Assembly: GCA_965228045.1 (NCBI GenBank)
Contig: OZ245789.1
Span: forward strand, 4,278,001-4,342,000
Reading direction: 5' to 3'
From: JANQEU01 sp965228045
GTDB taxonomy: Bacteria; Bacteroidota; Bacteroidia; Cytophagales; Cyclobacteriaceae
Length of the DNA: 64,000 bases
Of this stretch, positions 1 to 7,925 are shown one piece after another (position 1 is the stretch's first letter; the number at the start of each line of letters is the position of its first letter). A program made the translations under genes and the position numbers. The notes under the pieces were generated by a model that was given only the letters and a program-made list of their open reading frames with translations, was not told the DNA's origin and did no database searches.

Positions 1-1283
1 ATATAACACAATCCTAATCCCAACGCACCTGCCAATCCTGCTATGAAGATCGACTCGAAAATCAACTGAACGGTGAGCATCCTTCGGAAGGCTCCCAGTG
101 TTTTTCTCAGGCCGATCTCTTTGATCCTGTTCATCGAATGACCAGTGGAAAGAGTTATGAAATTGATACAGGCCACGATGAGGACAAGCAAGCCAAGAGC
201 AGCCATCACCCATAAACGTTGTGGATCCGTATACGAAGCAAGACCCTGCACTTCAGGATCCAGGTGCATGTCAGAAATGGGCTGAACATCTATCACCCAG
301 TAACTACCATCTGGTCTGGTCTCCCTACCAACTGCCTCTGTCAATACATCTGCAATATTTTCATCCGGTATCGCACCGAATTTCAGGTAGAGTTCTGTAA
401 AGGCAACACGAAATGAGGTCATGGCCCCGGCACTTACTATTTCCATTCGCTCAAAGGGTATTAGAAAATCAAATTCAAGACTGGATGCTCCCTCCAGGTC
501 TTCAATAATACCTGTTACCACAAAAGTCTTGATGCTATCATTTAGGATTAAGTCAATGGACTTTCCAATCGGGTCTGTCTGATCAAAATACTTCGCTTTC
601 GTATCGGGAGAGATCATTATCGCACTGGGATCAGAAAGTGCAGTGAATCGATCTCCCTGAAGTACCGGATAATTGAAAATCGTAAGGAAATTCGGATCGG
701 CAAAAGCTATGGTCTCGGTATAGGGTGTGTTGTTCATCAGGACGGTTCCGCTACCGGTTCCAAATCTGGTGTAAGCTTCTACTCCCGGAACGTCTTCCTG
801 CAAAACCTCTCCCAGGGGAATTGGTGTAACACCACTCTTATCGCCCATTATATGGCCTTCTTCCGATCTTGTGTAGGAGATCGCCCGGTAAATGAGATCT
901 TTCTCTTTGTGAAATTGGTCATAGGAGAGTTGTCCCTGTATAAACAAGAAAGTGATCAGGGCAAACGCCATTGCGCTTGAAAGGCCGAGGATATTGATCA
1001 AGCTGTAAAAACGATAACGCAGCATCGACCTCCATGCTACCAGCAGATGATTTTTATACAGTCCCATTTTTATTAATTCTGTGTTCCTTTTGTTTCTAAA
1101 AATGATTTCAGGATGAATGAAGCGGAGCGTAGTCCAAATGAAAATTATAGTAGCTCGAGTACGACCTTTTTGTTCACAGTTGAGCTCAAACTGCTCCACC
1201 AGATCCCCGAGAATTCCTTCAGCCAATTGAGGTGGACAAATCCAGTTCAGCAGATTTGATGCCCATTTTGGTGGTTGATGCAT
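1..1283 (-). CDS. ABC transporter permease, FtsX/MacB type (partial)
   Basis: Reads leftward and runs off the window, about 427 codons visible. The ATG at 1283 lies one base after the padR stop, so the two are one operon. The first ~80 residues form a soluble prefix (motif CPPQLAEGILGDLVEQFE) typical of the permease-prefix domain found in Bacteroidota permeases paired with PadR. Next comes a first membrane segment (YSLINILGLSSAMAFALI), a large extracytoplasmic MacB-like domain, and the FtsX motif region (NFITLSTGHSMNRIKEIGLRKTLGA) followed by another membrane helix at the window edge. Family knowledge: such permeases work with a separate ATPase in export of peptides, drugs or lipids; no ATPase is visible here. 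Substrate unknown. Confidence 0.88.
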   Translation of the reverse strand, partial: MHQPPKWASNLLNWICPPQLAEGILGDLVEQFELNCEQKGRTRATIIFIWTTLRFIHPEIIFRNKRNTELIKMGLYKNHLLVAWRSMLRYRFYSLINILGLSSAMAFALITFLFIQGQLSYDQFHKEKDLIYRAISYTRSEEGHIMGDKSGVTPIPLGEVLQEDVPGVEAYTRFGTGSGTVLMNNTPYTETIAFADPNFLTIFNYPVLQGDRFTALSDPSAIMISPDTKAKYFDQTDPIGKSIDLILNDSIKTFVVTGIIEDLEGASSLEFDFLIPFERMEIVSAGAMTSFRVAFTELYLKFGAIPDENIADVLTEAVGRETRPDGSYWVIDVQPISDMHLDPEVQGLASYTDPQRLWVMAALGLLVLIVACINFITLSTGHSMNRIKEIGLRKTLGAFRRMLTVQLIFESIFIAGLAGALGLGLCY

Positions 1284-1284
1284 T

Positions 1285-1620
1285 TTACTGAATCAGGCTA
1301 AACTTCAATTCCGGCAAATAATTCCAGAGCGTCTGACGCTGATCCTTCATCTCCTGCAAAACAGCTAAACCTGTATTTGTAATTTGAAAATAGCGTTTGC
1401 GACGTCCTCCACGGGTAGCGGTGGCTCCTTTCATGTCAGATTTCACCAGTCCTTTATCCTCCAGTCGGTACAACGTAATGTGTGCCGCACTCAGATTCAC
1501 CTCCCTGTTCAACCGACTTTTGATTTCCTTGACTATCTCGTTTCCATAAGCATCCTCGCCAAGTATGCCTACCATAGTCAGGATCAGCTCCTCAAACTCT
1601 CCAAGATATGTTTTTGACAT
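1285..1620 (-). CDS. PadR family transcriptional repressor
   Basis: A 111-residue winged-helix protein. The N-terminal two thirds shows the PadR signature: helix 1 with GEFEELILTMVGIL, the recognition helix around AAHITLYRLEDKGLV, and a basic wing containing GGRRKRYFQIT. It is the short PadR subfamily with one C-terminal dimerisation helix. It is co-transcribed with the permease that follows one base later, the usual arrangement in which PadR represses its own operon until a ligand binds. The upstream region carries a -7 element and repeated TTTGTA motifs that could be its operator. The inducer cannot be read from sequence. Confidence 0.93.
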   Translation of the reverse strand: MSKTYLGEFEELILTMVGILGEDAYGNEIVKEIKSRLNREVNLSAAHITLYRLEDKGLVKSDMKGATATRGGRRKRYFQITNTGLAVLQEMKDQRQTLWNYLPELKFSLIQ

Positions 1621-1669
1621 TTGTATATAGTTTGTAAAACAAACATACGGTATTTGTATTGATTTTGTA
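1620..1669. promoter_or_regulatory. Putative PadR operator array (phased TTTGTA repeats)
   Basis: TTTGTA occurs at 1620, 1631, 1653 and 1664, that is with spacings of 11, 22 and 11 bp, so all copies lie on one face of the helix. The second copy is part of a perfect palindrome GTTTGT-AAA-ACAAAC at 1630-1644. The array covers the padR start region and its -7 element. Binding by PadR is inferred from position and symmetry. Confidence 0.55.
1640..1647 (-). promoter_or_regulatory. padR -7 promoter element
   Basis: On the minus strand this reads TATGTTTG, a full match to the Bacteroidota -7 consensus TAnnTTTG, 20 bases before the padR ATG. No TTG is found 17-23 bp upstream, so the -33 part is weak or absent. 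It overlaps the palindrome of the putative operator, which would suit autorepression. Confidence 0.5.
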
Positions 1670-1865
1670 AAAGAAATATCTGGGAATCATTCTATTAGCA
1701 ACAACCTTACGACCCTCATAAACAATTAATGAACTTTTTTAAGAAAAAATATAACATTATCAATACATATACGTTAATCCAGAAAGAAGAAAATTAGAAC
1801 AAACGCTGTTTTGATAGAATTTTATTTCCTAAGAGACTCTATCGACAGGTAAAAACAACCGTATT

Positions 1866-1994
1866 ATGAACGTAGTTAGAATAATCAGATTGATCCTGGC
1901 CGTATTGTTTATAGCGATCATCGCTTTTGCCAAAACAGAGAGTATCGACAACTTTTCTCAAAACAAAGAAGCAACGGCTGAAATAGTACCCTAG
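1866..1994 (+). CDS. Small secreted or membrane peptide (42 aa)
   Basis: A short ORF, ATG at 1866 and TAG ending at 1994. Residues 1-22 look like a signal peptide or single membrane helix: arginines at 5 and 8, then a hydrophobic run LILAVLFIAIIAFA, with a plausible cleavage after AFA. The remaining ~19 residues (KTESIDNFSQ and on) are polar and acidic. No family is recognised. The next ORF begins 48 bases downstream and they may share a transcript. It could be a false ORF, but the clean signal-peptide pattern argues for a real gene. Confidence 0.45.
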   Translation: MNVVRIIRLILAVLFIAIIAFAKTESIDNFSQNKEATAEIVP

Positions 1995-2011
1995 TTTTTT
2001 TTGAAACCATT

Positions 2012-2041
2012 TTCTCCTTTAACTTGTAAAAGAAAGGAGAA
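2012..2041 (+). promoter_or_regulatory. Hairpin sequestering a Shine-Dalgarno sequence
   Basis: TTCTCCTTT (2012-2020) pairs perfectly with AAAGGAGAA (2033-2041) across a 12-base loop. The right arm holds AAAGGAG, a near-ideal Shine-Dalgarno, just before the ATG at 2043. No T-run follows, so a terminator is unlikely. When folded, the stem would hide the ribosome site of the small ORF at 2043. Strong Shine-Dalgarno sequences are rare in this phylum. Confidence 0.5.
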
Positions 2042-2042
2042 T

Positions 2043-2126
2043 ATGTCGCACGAAAACTCGTATCCTAAACAAATTAAGCTCAGCGATCATGCTAGTGGCA
2101 GAACTGAACTTCGCGCCATCGTATGA
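2043..2126 (+). CDS. 27-aa leader-like ORF coupled to membrane protein
   Basis: ATG at 2043 follows AAAGGAG with normal spacing. The ORF encodes a 27-residue polar peptide (MSHENSYPKQ...) and ends with TGA at 2124-2126, which overlaps the ATG of the next gene as ATGA. This layout is that of a leader peptide or small gene translationally coupled to the membrane protein. No family is recognised. Whether the peptide itself matters, or only its translation, cannot be decided from one sequence. Confidence 0.45.
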   Translation: MSHENSYPKQIKLSDHASGRTELRAIV

Positions 2127-2803
2127 CATTCGAGCCTATTTCTGTAGATATTTTTGGAGTAAGATTTGATGAGCCCGTCACGACCATCACCGATCTTTTT
2201 GTGTCTGCAGTTTGCTTCTATGCCTTTTACAAAATTCACAAGGAAAAGCCGGGGAGTAAGCTATTTGTCTATATGAAGTATTATTTCCTGTCGATGGGTG
2301 TTGCCACAACTATTGGTGGCCTAATCGGTCATGGATTTCTTTACATGTTCTCGTTTGCATGGAAATTACCCGGCTGGCTTACCAGTATGTTTTCCATCGC
2401 ACTGCTGGAGAGAGCATCGATTGAGTATGCCAGACCCTTTATCAAAAAGAAAAAAATCTTTAGTTTTTTCGCGTGGTTGAACATTATAGAGCTGACCACC
2501 TTCGTCATCATCACTTTTACCACATTGAATTTTTTCTTTGTAGAGGCACACAGCGCCTATGGGTTGCTGATCGTAGTTACCGGTTTTCAGGGATTCATCT
2601 ACATGAAAAGTAAATCCGACGCCAGTAAGCTGGCGCTTATTGGCGTCGGATTCGCAGCACTTTCTGCTTTATTTTATATGAATGAATGGGGTTTGCACCA
2701 ATGGTTCAACCATTTTGCGGTAAGCCACTCTTTCATGACCATAGCTGCCTATTATTTTTATCGCAGTGGTATGACTATGGGATCAGAGATCGATGTAGCC
2801 TAG
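2123..2803 (+). CDS. Multi-pass membrane protein, unknown function
   Basis: A 226-residue protein with about six or seven hydrophobic segments, for example near residues 19-36, 50-75, 108-135, 138-155, 168-185 and 195-215. It has charged loops rich in lysine (HKEKPG, FIKKKK). I do not recognise a characterised family; similar conserved Bacteroidota membrane proteins exist as domains of unknown function. Its start overlaps the stop of the 27-aa ORF (ATGA). The 3' end overlaps the convergent peptidase gene by 4 bp. Codons ~164-177 lie in a 40-base near-perfect hairpin. Confidence 0.75.
   Translation: MTFEPISVDIFGVRFDEPVTTITDLFVSAVCFYAFYKIHKEKPGSKLFVYMKYYFLSMGVATTIGGLIGHGFLYMFSFAWKLPGWLTSMFSIALLERASIEYARPFIKKKKIFSFFAWLNIIELTTFVIITFTTLNFFFVEAHSAYGLLIVVTGFQGFIYMKSKSDASKLALIGVGFAALSALFYMNEWGLHQWFNHFAVSHSFMTIAAYYFYRSGMTMGSEIDVA
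2613..2652. repeat. Near-perfect intragenic hairpin, 18-bp arms
   Basis: Arm 2613-2630 (starts AATCCGACGCCA) and arm 2635-2652 (ends TGGCGTCGGATT) are inverted copies over 18 bases with one mismatch that would be a G-U pair in RNA. The loop is TGGC. It lies wholly inside the membrane protein gene. Confidence 0.85.
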
Positions 2804-4272
2804 TACTTCGCAGGCACGCCTTCTCCAGGTGTGGTGTTAATTATAAACTCCCGGATGTGATCATTTGCATTAATGAGGTCTTCATTTCTCAGATACATCA
2901 TATGTCCAGATCGATAGCCTCTAAAAGAAAGTCTGTCTTGCAGCCTGCCACTTGGATCCAGATGCCACATAGTGTACTTAGCGTCAAAATATTGAGTGGC
3001 ACCGTCATAATAGCCAGACTGGACCATGACGTTCAGGTAAGGATTCTGCGCCATAGCCTGTCTTAAGTTTTCACCGGTATTGTCACCACTTCGATCCCAG
3101 GGTCTCACGGGACCAAACATGTTATACTTAATGTCGGTTTTGTAATTCAGCACATTGGTGTAATAGTAATTTATGGCAGGAGTAAAGCTGTGTAACCAGG
3201 ATGTAAGCTCGGAATTGAAGTCAGGACGAGTCCCTGCATCAGATCGATCCATTCCCTTGTATCTCGAGTCAAGTCTGCCGATCGTAAAACCTTCTTCTCT
3301 CAGCAACTCCTTCCAGAATGCACTGGTGGGCACCTGCAGGTTATTCTGTAGAATGAATTTTTCCGATACACCGGAGTACATTGCCATTTTCGCAGCTGCC
3401 TCATTCTTCTCCTCTTCAGATACAAACCCTCCTTTTGCCAAAACGGGTAGCAGGTCGTTGATTGCATAATCCTCTGCTTCGGCAAGCACATCATCGAGGT
3501 CTTTGGACTGAAGGTCCGAACCTAATTTTTCATGGTACCAGGCAGCGGCCGCGAAGTAAGGAACTCTGGTGGCAAAGCTTACCGGGCCATCACGGTCAAC
3601 ACCAAGACTTGTTGGAGAAACCAGGATCACACCATTCAGGTACATCCACTGAGAATTTTGAAGCTCAAGGGCTAGTCCCGATACCCTGGTGGTGCCATAA
3701 GACTCACCGATAAGGTATTTTGGAGACTCCCAGCGATTGACCCTTGTTACGAATGTATTGATCCACTCCGCCAGGTACTCAATATCCGCTTCGACACCAA
3801 AGAAGGTCTCTCTTTTAGTTTCCTTATCCAGGATTCGGGAATACCCGGTGTTCACTGGATTAACGAAAACAATATCCGCTACATCCAGGATGGAATTTGG
3901 ATTGTCTTTTACGCCATAAGGCTGAATAGGAAATCCTTCGTCGTCCACTTTCAAAATTTTAGGGCCGGTGTATGCCAGGTGCATCCATACAGAGCCTGAT
4001 CCGGGACCGCCGTTAAATGAAATGAAAAGTGGCCTCGGTGCCTTATTTCGGATATCTGTTCGCTCGTAATAAGTATAATGAAGTGCTGCAATGGCTTTGC
4101 CGTCCTCGTTCCAAACAGGTTGCGTACCCGTGGTGGCCTGATAGGGTACGGCCTTGCCTTTAATGGTAACTTGATGATTGGTGACCACGGTTTCGTTTGC
4201 TGCCAGTGTCCTGTCCTGGGCTGTGAGAATACCAATGGTCAAAAGAGTGATTAGGCTCAGTAGATGTCTCAT
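2800..4272 (-). CDS. Secreted S10-family serine carboxypeptidase-like protein
   Basis: A 490-residue alpha/beta-hydrolase with an N-terminal signal peptide (residues 1-18). The oxyanion region FNGGPGSGSVWMHL is near residue 85. The catalytic triad of peptidase family S10 is in place: Ser191 in GESYGTTR, Asp423 in GYYDGATQYF and His457 in YRSGHMMYL. Family members remove C-terminal residues from peptides, mostly at acidic pH; here it would act in the periplasm or outside the cell. A TTG-N23-TAGGTTTG promoter sits 31 bp upstream. It is a single gene, convergent with the membrane protein and overlapping it by 4 bp. Confidence 0.9.
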   Translation of the reverse strand: MRHLLSLITLLTIGILTAQDRTLAANETVVTNHQVTIKGKAVPYQATTGTQPVWNEDGKAIAALHYTYYERTDIRNKAPRPLFISFNGGPGSGSVWMHLAYTGPKILKVDDEGFPIQPYGVKDNPNSILDVADIVFVNPVNTGYSRILDKETKRETFFGVEADIEYLAEWINTFVTRVNRWESPKYLIGESYGTTRVSGLALELQNSQWMYLNGVILVSPTSLGVDRDGPVSFATRVPYFAAAAWYHEKLGSDLQSKDLDDVLAEAEDYAINDLLPVLAKGGFVSEEEKNEAAAKMAMYSGVSEKFILQNNLQVPTSAFWKELLREEGFTIGRLDSRYKGMDRSDAGTRPDFNSELTSWLHSFTPAINYYYTNVLNYKTDIKYNMFGPVRPWDRSGDNTGENLRQAMAQNPYLNVMVQSGYYDGATQYFDAKYTMWHLDPSGRLQDRLSFRGYRSGHMMYLRNEDLINANDHIREFIINTTPGEGVPAKY

Positions 4273-4302
4273 TTCTTTCAGATTATTTTTTCTAATCTAA
4301 AC

Positions 4303-4336
4303 CAAACCTACTTTGGAGTCAGAGATTAATACACAA
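4303..4336 (-). promoter_or_regulatory. Promoter of the S10 peptidase gene
   Basis: On the minus strand: TTG (4336-4334), a 23-base spacer, then TAGGTTTG (4310-4303). This matches the Bacteroidota consensus TTG-N17-23-TAnnTTTG. The -7 element is about 30 bases before the ATG at 4272. Confidence 0.65.
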
Positions 4337-4399
4337 GTGCATCAATTCTTGGGTAAATGGTTCGGTGAAGCGTTCGGTTTTATAATTCCAACCCTCAGA

Positions 4400-4501
4400 A
4401 TTCCCTTGGAATGCTACCCACATTCCCTACCTATAGGCTCCGGGAATGACGTAAAATAACACCGTCATTCCCCGAATTTTCGTAGAAAATCCTAGGGGAA
4501 T
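4400..4501. repeat. Palindromic repeat element, copy 1
   Basis: A 102-base unit that opens with ATTCCCTTGGAAT and ends with ATCCTAGGGGAAT, so the ends are imperfect inverted repeats. Inside, GGGAATGACG (4442-4451) pairs perfectly with CGTCATTCCC (4463-4472), and ATTTTC/GAAAAT forms a small second stem. ATTCCCC (4467-4473) also pairs with GGGGAAT (4495-4501). No ORF is inside. It resembles a REP- or MITE-like element. Confidence 0.75.
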
Positions 4502-4532
4502 CTCAAAGTAAAGAAACGTAACCATACACAGG

Positions 4533-4636
4533 ATTCCCTTAGAATACCACCGCCAAAAGCGCCACCCATAGATTCAGGGAATGACGTAAACAAATACCGT
4601 CATTACCCGAATTTTCGCAGAAAATTCTAGGGGAAT
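4533..4636. repeat. Palindromic repeat element, copy 2
   Basis: A 104-base direct copy of the first unit: ends ATTCCCTTAGAAT and ATTCTAGGGGAAT, inner arms GGGAATGACG and CGTCATTACCC. It starts 133 bases after copy 1. The spacer before it (GTAACCATACACAGG) also has a counterpart near 7926. Confidence 0.75.
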
Positions 4637-4670
4637 CTCGAACCCAAGAACCTTAATTAAAATCCTTAGG

Positions 4671-4723
4671 ATTCCCTTAGAATCCCCCCGCCAAAGCCCT
4701 CCTCTAGATTCAGGGAATGACGT
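4671..4723. repeat. Palindromic repeat element, copy 3 (left half only)
   Basis: ATTCCCTTAGAAT through GATTCAGGGAATGACGT matches the left half of copies 1 and 2. The right half is missing and the sequence diverges after 4723. The rest of the 4273-4906 gap holds no ORF I can support; 4724-4906 is the leader of the gene at 4907. Confidence 0.7.
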
Positions 4724-4906
4724 GACTCACATCACGGCAAAGTGAATGTATTTCACAAATTTTATTCCGTTGTAGACAAAATGTAGTCGCCTGATGCTGT
4801 TCAGAGTTACTGTCTCTTCCTAAGTTTAGTCCCGTTATCCCGGATTTCATTCTCGTCTGACCACAAGATGAAACTAAGTGTTAACATTAAATAAAACAAA
4901 CCAGCT

Positions 4907-6775
4907 ATGTTTTTATTTAAGGATGGGAGAGTTAGGTCTTCCAATTATCGATTTGTGCTTTTAGTCCTCATTAGTCTGCTTGGAAGTGGAGTGAAGGGGC
5001 AGGAAAAAGAATCGTATATGCTAGACTCAGTGAATGTTACATGGGAAGCGGCAAGGGGCTTCTTTAAAGAATTGGGAGATGTACGTTCCTTATTGAACAA
5101 TTACACTGTTCTCGAAATTGCTCGCGATCCCATTTTGGTTGATTACATGGAAGGATTTAAGGCCAGAAATAATATTGACATGATGACTGTGAGCTATATC
5201 TATGGAGAGCAATTGTGGGAGAAGGTTTTCGGTGATCCAAAAAAGAAACAATTTGAACAGGCTTCCGGTGATTTAGTAAAGTCCCGAATTGTATTTGAAA
5301 GAAAGGCTCCAAAGACTTCCGAGGGATATTACGTCTATCTGGAAGTAAAGGGCGGGAGTACCAAAGTCTACGAGATGTTTGATTTGACTGAGGCAGAGTT
5401 TGACAGTGTAGTCAACGAACATGCAGCAATACTAGGTACGAACAACACCATTTACACAGATCCCGGAGATGCCCATGAATCTGTAATTCATGCTTTAATT
5501 GGGGCTTTGAGTGAGATTGAAGGTGGTGAGATGTCTGAAATTGACCTTCAACAGAAGACAGATAGTGTTGCGTCGACAAAATCGGATTCAATCACAACAT
5601 CGGATACAAACATTTCAGAAATCGACACAATGGATTCATCTGAGGATGATTCCATGTTAGTGGAAACTTATGATACCATCCAGCATGAATTGGATAGCAC
5701 TTTGGTAGTTGTAGATGGATTGGAATACAGCTATTTCGTTAGTGATGATGATGCTTGGAGGAGACAGGGTGAAGCACCTTACAAAACGATTACGCCTGAA
5801 CCCAGGACGAATATACTAATGAAAGGCACACAAGTGGCTGTGCTGGAAATCGTGAAGGATGAAACAGGAATAGATGTCGCCAAAATTCAAATGAAGAGTA
5901 ATGGAGATATTGAATATACAACGCTTAGTAACTTGACCCCGATCAGGGAATTTTCAAACGAAAGAAAATATAAGTTCATAAAAGACTACACCGCATTGAA
6001 AATCCCCTTCTCCGAGGATGATACTGATAAGACTTACAAAAAGAATGGTGAGATCACCGTCGATAAATACTGTGGAGGTTATGTGAAAGTAATAGGTAAG
6101 GACGATGCTGTAGAGGGTTATTGGATTGCCAAATCCGCTTTGATATGGACAGATATAGTAAATGAAGAGGACTTTCTAAAAGAAACCGAAAATGCTACGA
6201 AAGTTGGAACTCAATATGTTGGTAATGAAACTAGCGTAGCTTGCAACATATGCGTGCGAGCTGCACTGGTATTGCTTAAAGAGGATCCATCACTATTCCC
6301 ACTTACCGGAAGTGGATACCATGATCCTTACAATGGCTACAAGTCAAAAGAAATATATGGATTTATCACCCACCCTGGTCAAGCCAAAGAAATCAAAGAA
6401 GACTTTGATGTGATAAGCACCAAATCAAACCTAAGTGCCCGGTTTACAGAGATCGCTAAAAAAACTGATGAAGACTGGGAGACCTATTTTACGAGATTGC
6501 AAAGCAAGGCCGATGCTGGGGCCATTGTTATTGGTGCTATGCTTAGCTCAAGCGGGGCCAGTGGCCACGTGATGATGATTACTCCTGGGGGATTGGTGAA
6601 TATTGATGATAAAACGAATAAATGGGGAGATTCCTATGTTCGAAAGGATAGAAATATACTTAAGGTACCAAGGGTTTTAGAATGTGGTACCGGAGCTAGA
6701 AACAATGGAGCTCCTTTATGCAGAAATGTGGATTACATTGGGGCAACAAAACGTTTGATATGGTATGAATATTAG
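4907..6775 (+). CDS. Secreted protein with SH3-like region and possible Cys-peptidase domain
   Basis: A 622-residue protein with an N-terminal signal peptide (hydrophobic run FVLLVLISLLGSGVKG, ending near residue 31). Residues ~35-200 form an unrecognised region. Residues ~205-260 are low-complexity Ser/Thr/Asp. Residues ~270-410 look like one or two beta-rich SH3-like repeats. The C-terminal ~190 residues carry TSVACNICVRAAL (Cys446, Cys449) and SGHVMMITPGG (His554), spaced as in papain-fold NlpC/P60 or CHAP amidases. That similarity is suggestive only. The next gene overlaps by 11 bases, so the two are likely co-translated. Confidence 0.6.
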   Translation: MFLFKDGRVRSSNYRFVLLVLISLLGSGVKGQEKESYMLDSVNVTWEAARGFFKELGDVRSLLNNYTVLEIARDPILVDYMEGFKARNNIDMMTVSYIYGEQLWEKVFGDPKKKQFEQASGDLVKSRIVFERKAPKTSEGYYVYLEVKGGSTKVYEMFDLTEAEFDSVVNEHAAILGTNNTIYTDPGDAHESVIHALIGALSEIEGGEMSEIDLQQKTDSVASTKSDSITTSDTNISEIDTMDSSEDDSMLVETYDTIQHELDSTLVVVDGLEYSYFVSDDDAWRRQGEAPYKTITPEPRTNILMKGTQVAVLEIVKDETGIDVAKIQMKSNGDIEYTTLSNLTPIREFSNERKYKFIKDYTALKIPFSEDDTDKTYKKNGEITVDKYCGGYVKVIGKDDAVEGYWIAKSALIWTDIVNEEDFLKETENATKVGTQYVGNETSVACNICVRAALVLLKEDPSLFPLTGSGYHDPYNGYKSKEIYGFITHPGQAKEIKEDFDVISTKSNLSARFTEIAKKTDEDWETYFTRLQSKADAGAIVIGAMLSSSGASGHVMMITPGGLVNIDDKTNKWGDSYVRKDRNILKVPRVLECGTGARNNGAPLCRNVDYIGATKRLIWYEY

Positions 6776-7838
6776 GTTGAATTTTCTTTTAATAATAATT
6801 CTGGTTGTCCATTATGGCAACACTCAAGACTTTGGGTTGAGAAAAACAACTGAATTACTGCAAGAGTATACGATGGATTCGTTGAACGCGGGTCGATATA
6901 CCCTGGGATATATTGGCCAAAACCATTCAAAACTTTATTTCAACTATGAAAATCTACAAGACCGATCGGAAAAGATTTTTCTTCTGGAAAATCACAAACT
7001 TACCGACAGATCATCTGAATTCGATTTTGTTTTGGAAGACTACATTCCAGGGAGTGCATCCTATATTTCAAATCGATTTCTTGAGGGTGATTTTGTATTT
7101 TATGAAAGAGATTATTTTGAAAGTCCTGATGATTATGGTTATACAAAACTTTTTCTTTATTTCTTGGGAAAGAATCACTTTCTTGACAGTATCTACAACG
7201 CCGACAAGCTGATCCATTCCTCTTTCAGTGAGGATGGCCGATACTTGTTGGTAAACACCTTAAATACTTTATCGGACTACTATAACCCCGATCAGGATAA
7301 TCGCATTATGGTTTATGACTTGGAAAACATTGATCAGGGAAGGATAAAGAAGCAGTACATTCCATGCATGCACTGCTCCGACAGCTATCTCGTTGAGGAT
7401 CAGCTTTTTTTTACCGTTGGACGCAGAGATGGATATGAAGGTTTTAGCATCAAAGATATTTATGTGTCGCCATGGGGTAGCCTGAAAGACTCCGTGAAGA
7501 TTGCGGATAACACTGATATCAAAGACATCTCTCCGGATGGAAAGTACATCCTTGGTACCCGCTTTTGGGATCGTCAGAAAACTACGGCGGTTATAGTAGA
7601 TGTTTCGCAGAAAAAATACCAAATGCTACTCGGTCGAGATTATGGTGATCGAATAGCTTTTTTTTCTCACCATGAAAATAAATTTGCCTTCGATTATGAA
7701 GGTTTTATTATTTATGTCGTCTTTCCAACAGATTATCCTTTCGATGCCCTGAACTGGCGAAATGAAGAAATACCACTTTGGACTGAACAGGAATTTTGGA
7801 AGCAGTTTGAACATACACCACTCCCAAATAACGAATAA
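6765..7838 (+). CDS. Secreted protein of unknown function, possible beta-propeller
   Basis: A 357-residue protein with a signal peptide (LNFLLIIILVVHYGNTQ). The mature part is rich in aromatic residues and Asp. It has short recurring stretches such as DGRYLLVNTL, DGKYILGTRF and DYEGFIIYVV that recall blades of a PD40/WD40-like propeller, but no family is recognised with confidence. The ATG lies 11 bases inside the end of the upstream gene, which points to a two-gene operon and a shared role in the envelope. Confidence 0.6.
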   Translation: MNIRLNFLLIIILVVHYGNTQDFGLRKTTELLQEYTMDSLNAGRYTLGYIGQNHSKLYFNYENLQDRSEKIFLLENHKLTDRSSEFDFVLEDYIPGSASYISNRFLEGDFVFYERDYFESPDDYGYTKLFLYFLGKNHFLDSIYNADKLIHSSFSEDGRYLLVNTLNTLSDYYNPDQDNRIMVYDLENIDQGRIKKQYIPCMHCSDSYLVEDQLFFTVGRRDGYEGFSIKDIYVSPWGSLKDSVKIADNTDIKDISPDGKYILGTRFWDRQKTTAVIVDVSQKKYQMLLGRDYGDRIAFFSHHENKFAFDYEGFIIYVVFPTDYPFDALNWRNEEIPLWTEQEFWKQFEHTPLPNNE

Positions 7839-7925
7839 AACTCTTTCGAGACATTGAATGTTTCGTCTTTCGCCTCATTCAGATTTAGACGTAATCGACT
7901 CTATGATCTTAGACGAGAAATAATT

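Noticed and set aside
4400..4723. CRISPR-like array
   Set aside because: Units are ~100 bp with internal palindromes and inverted ends, only 2.5 copies, and the spacers are not of constant length; no cas gene is near.
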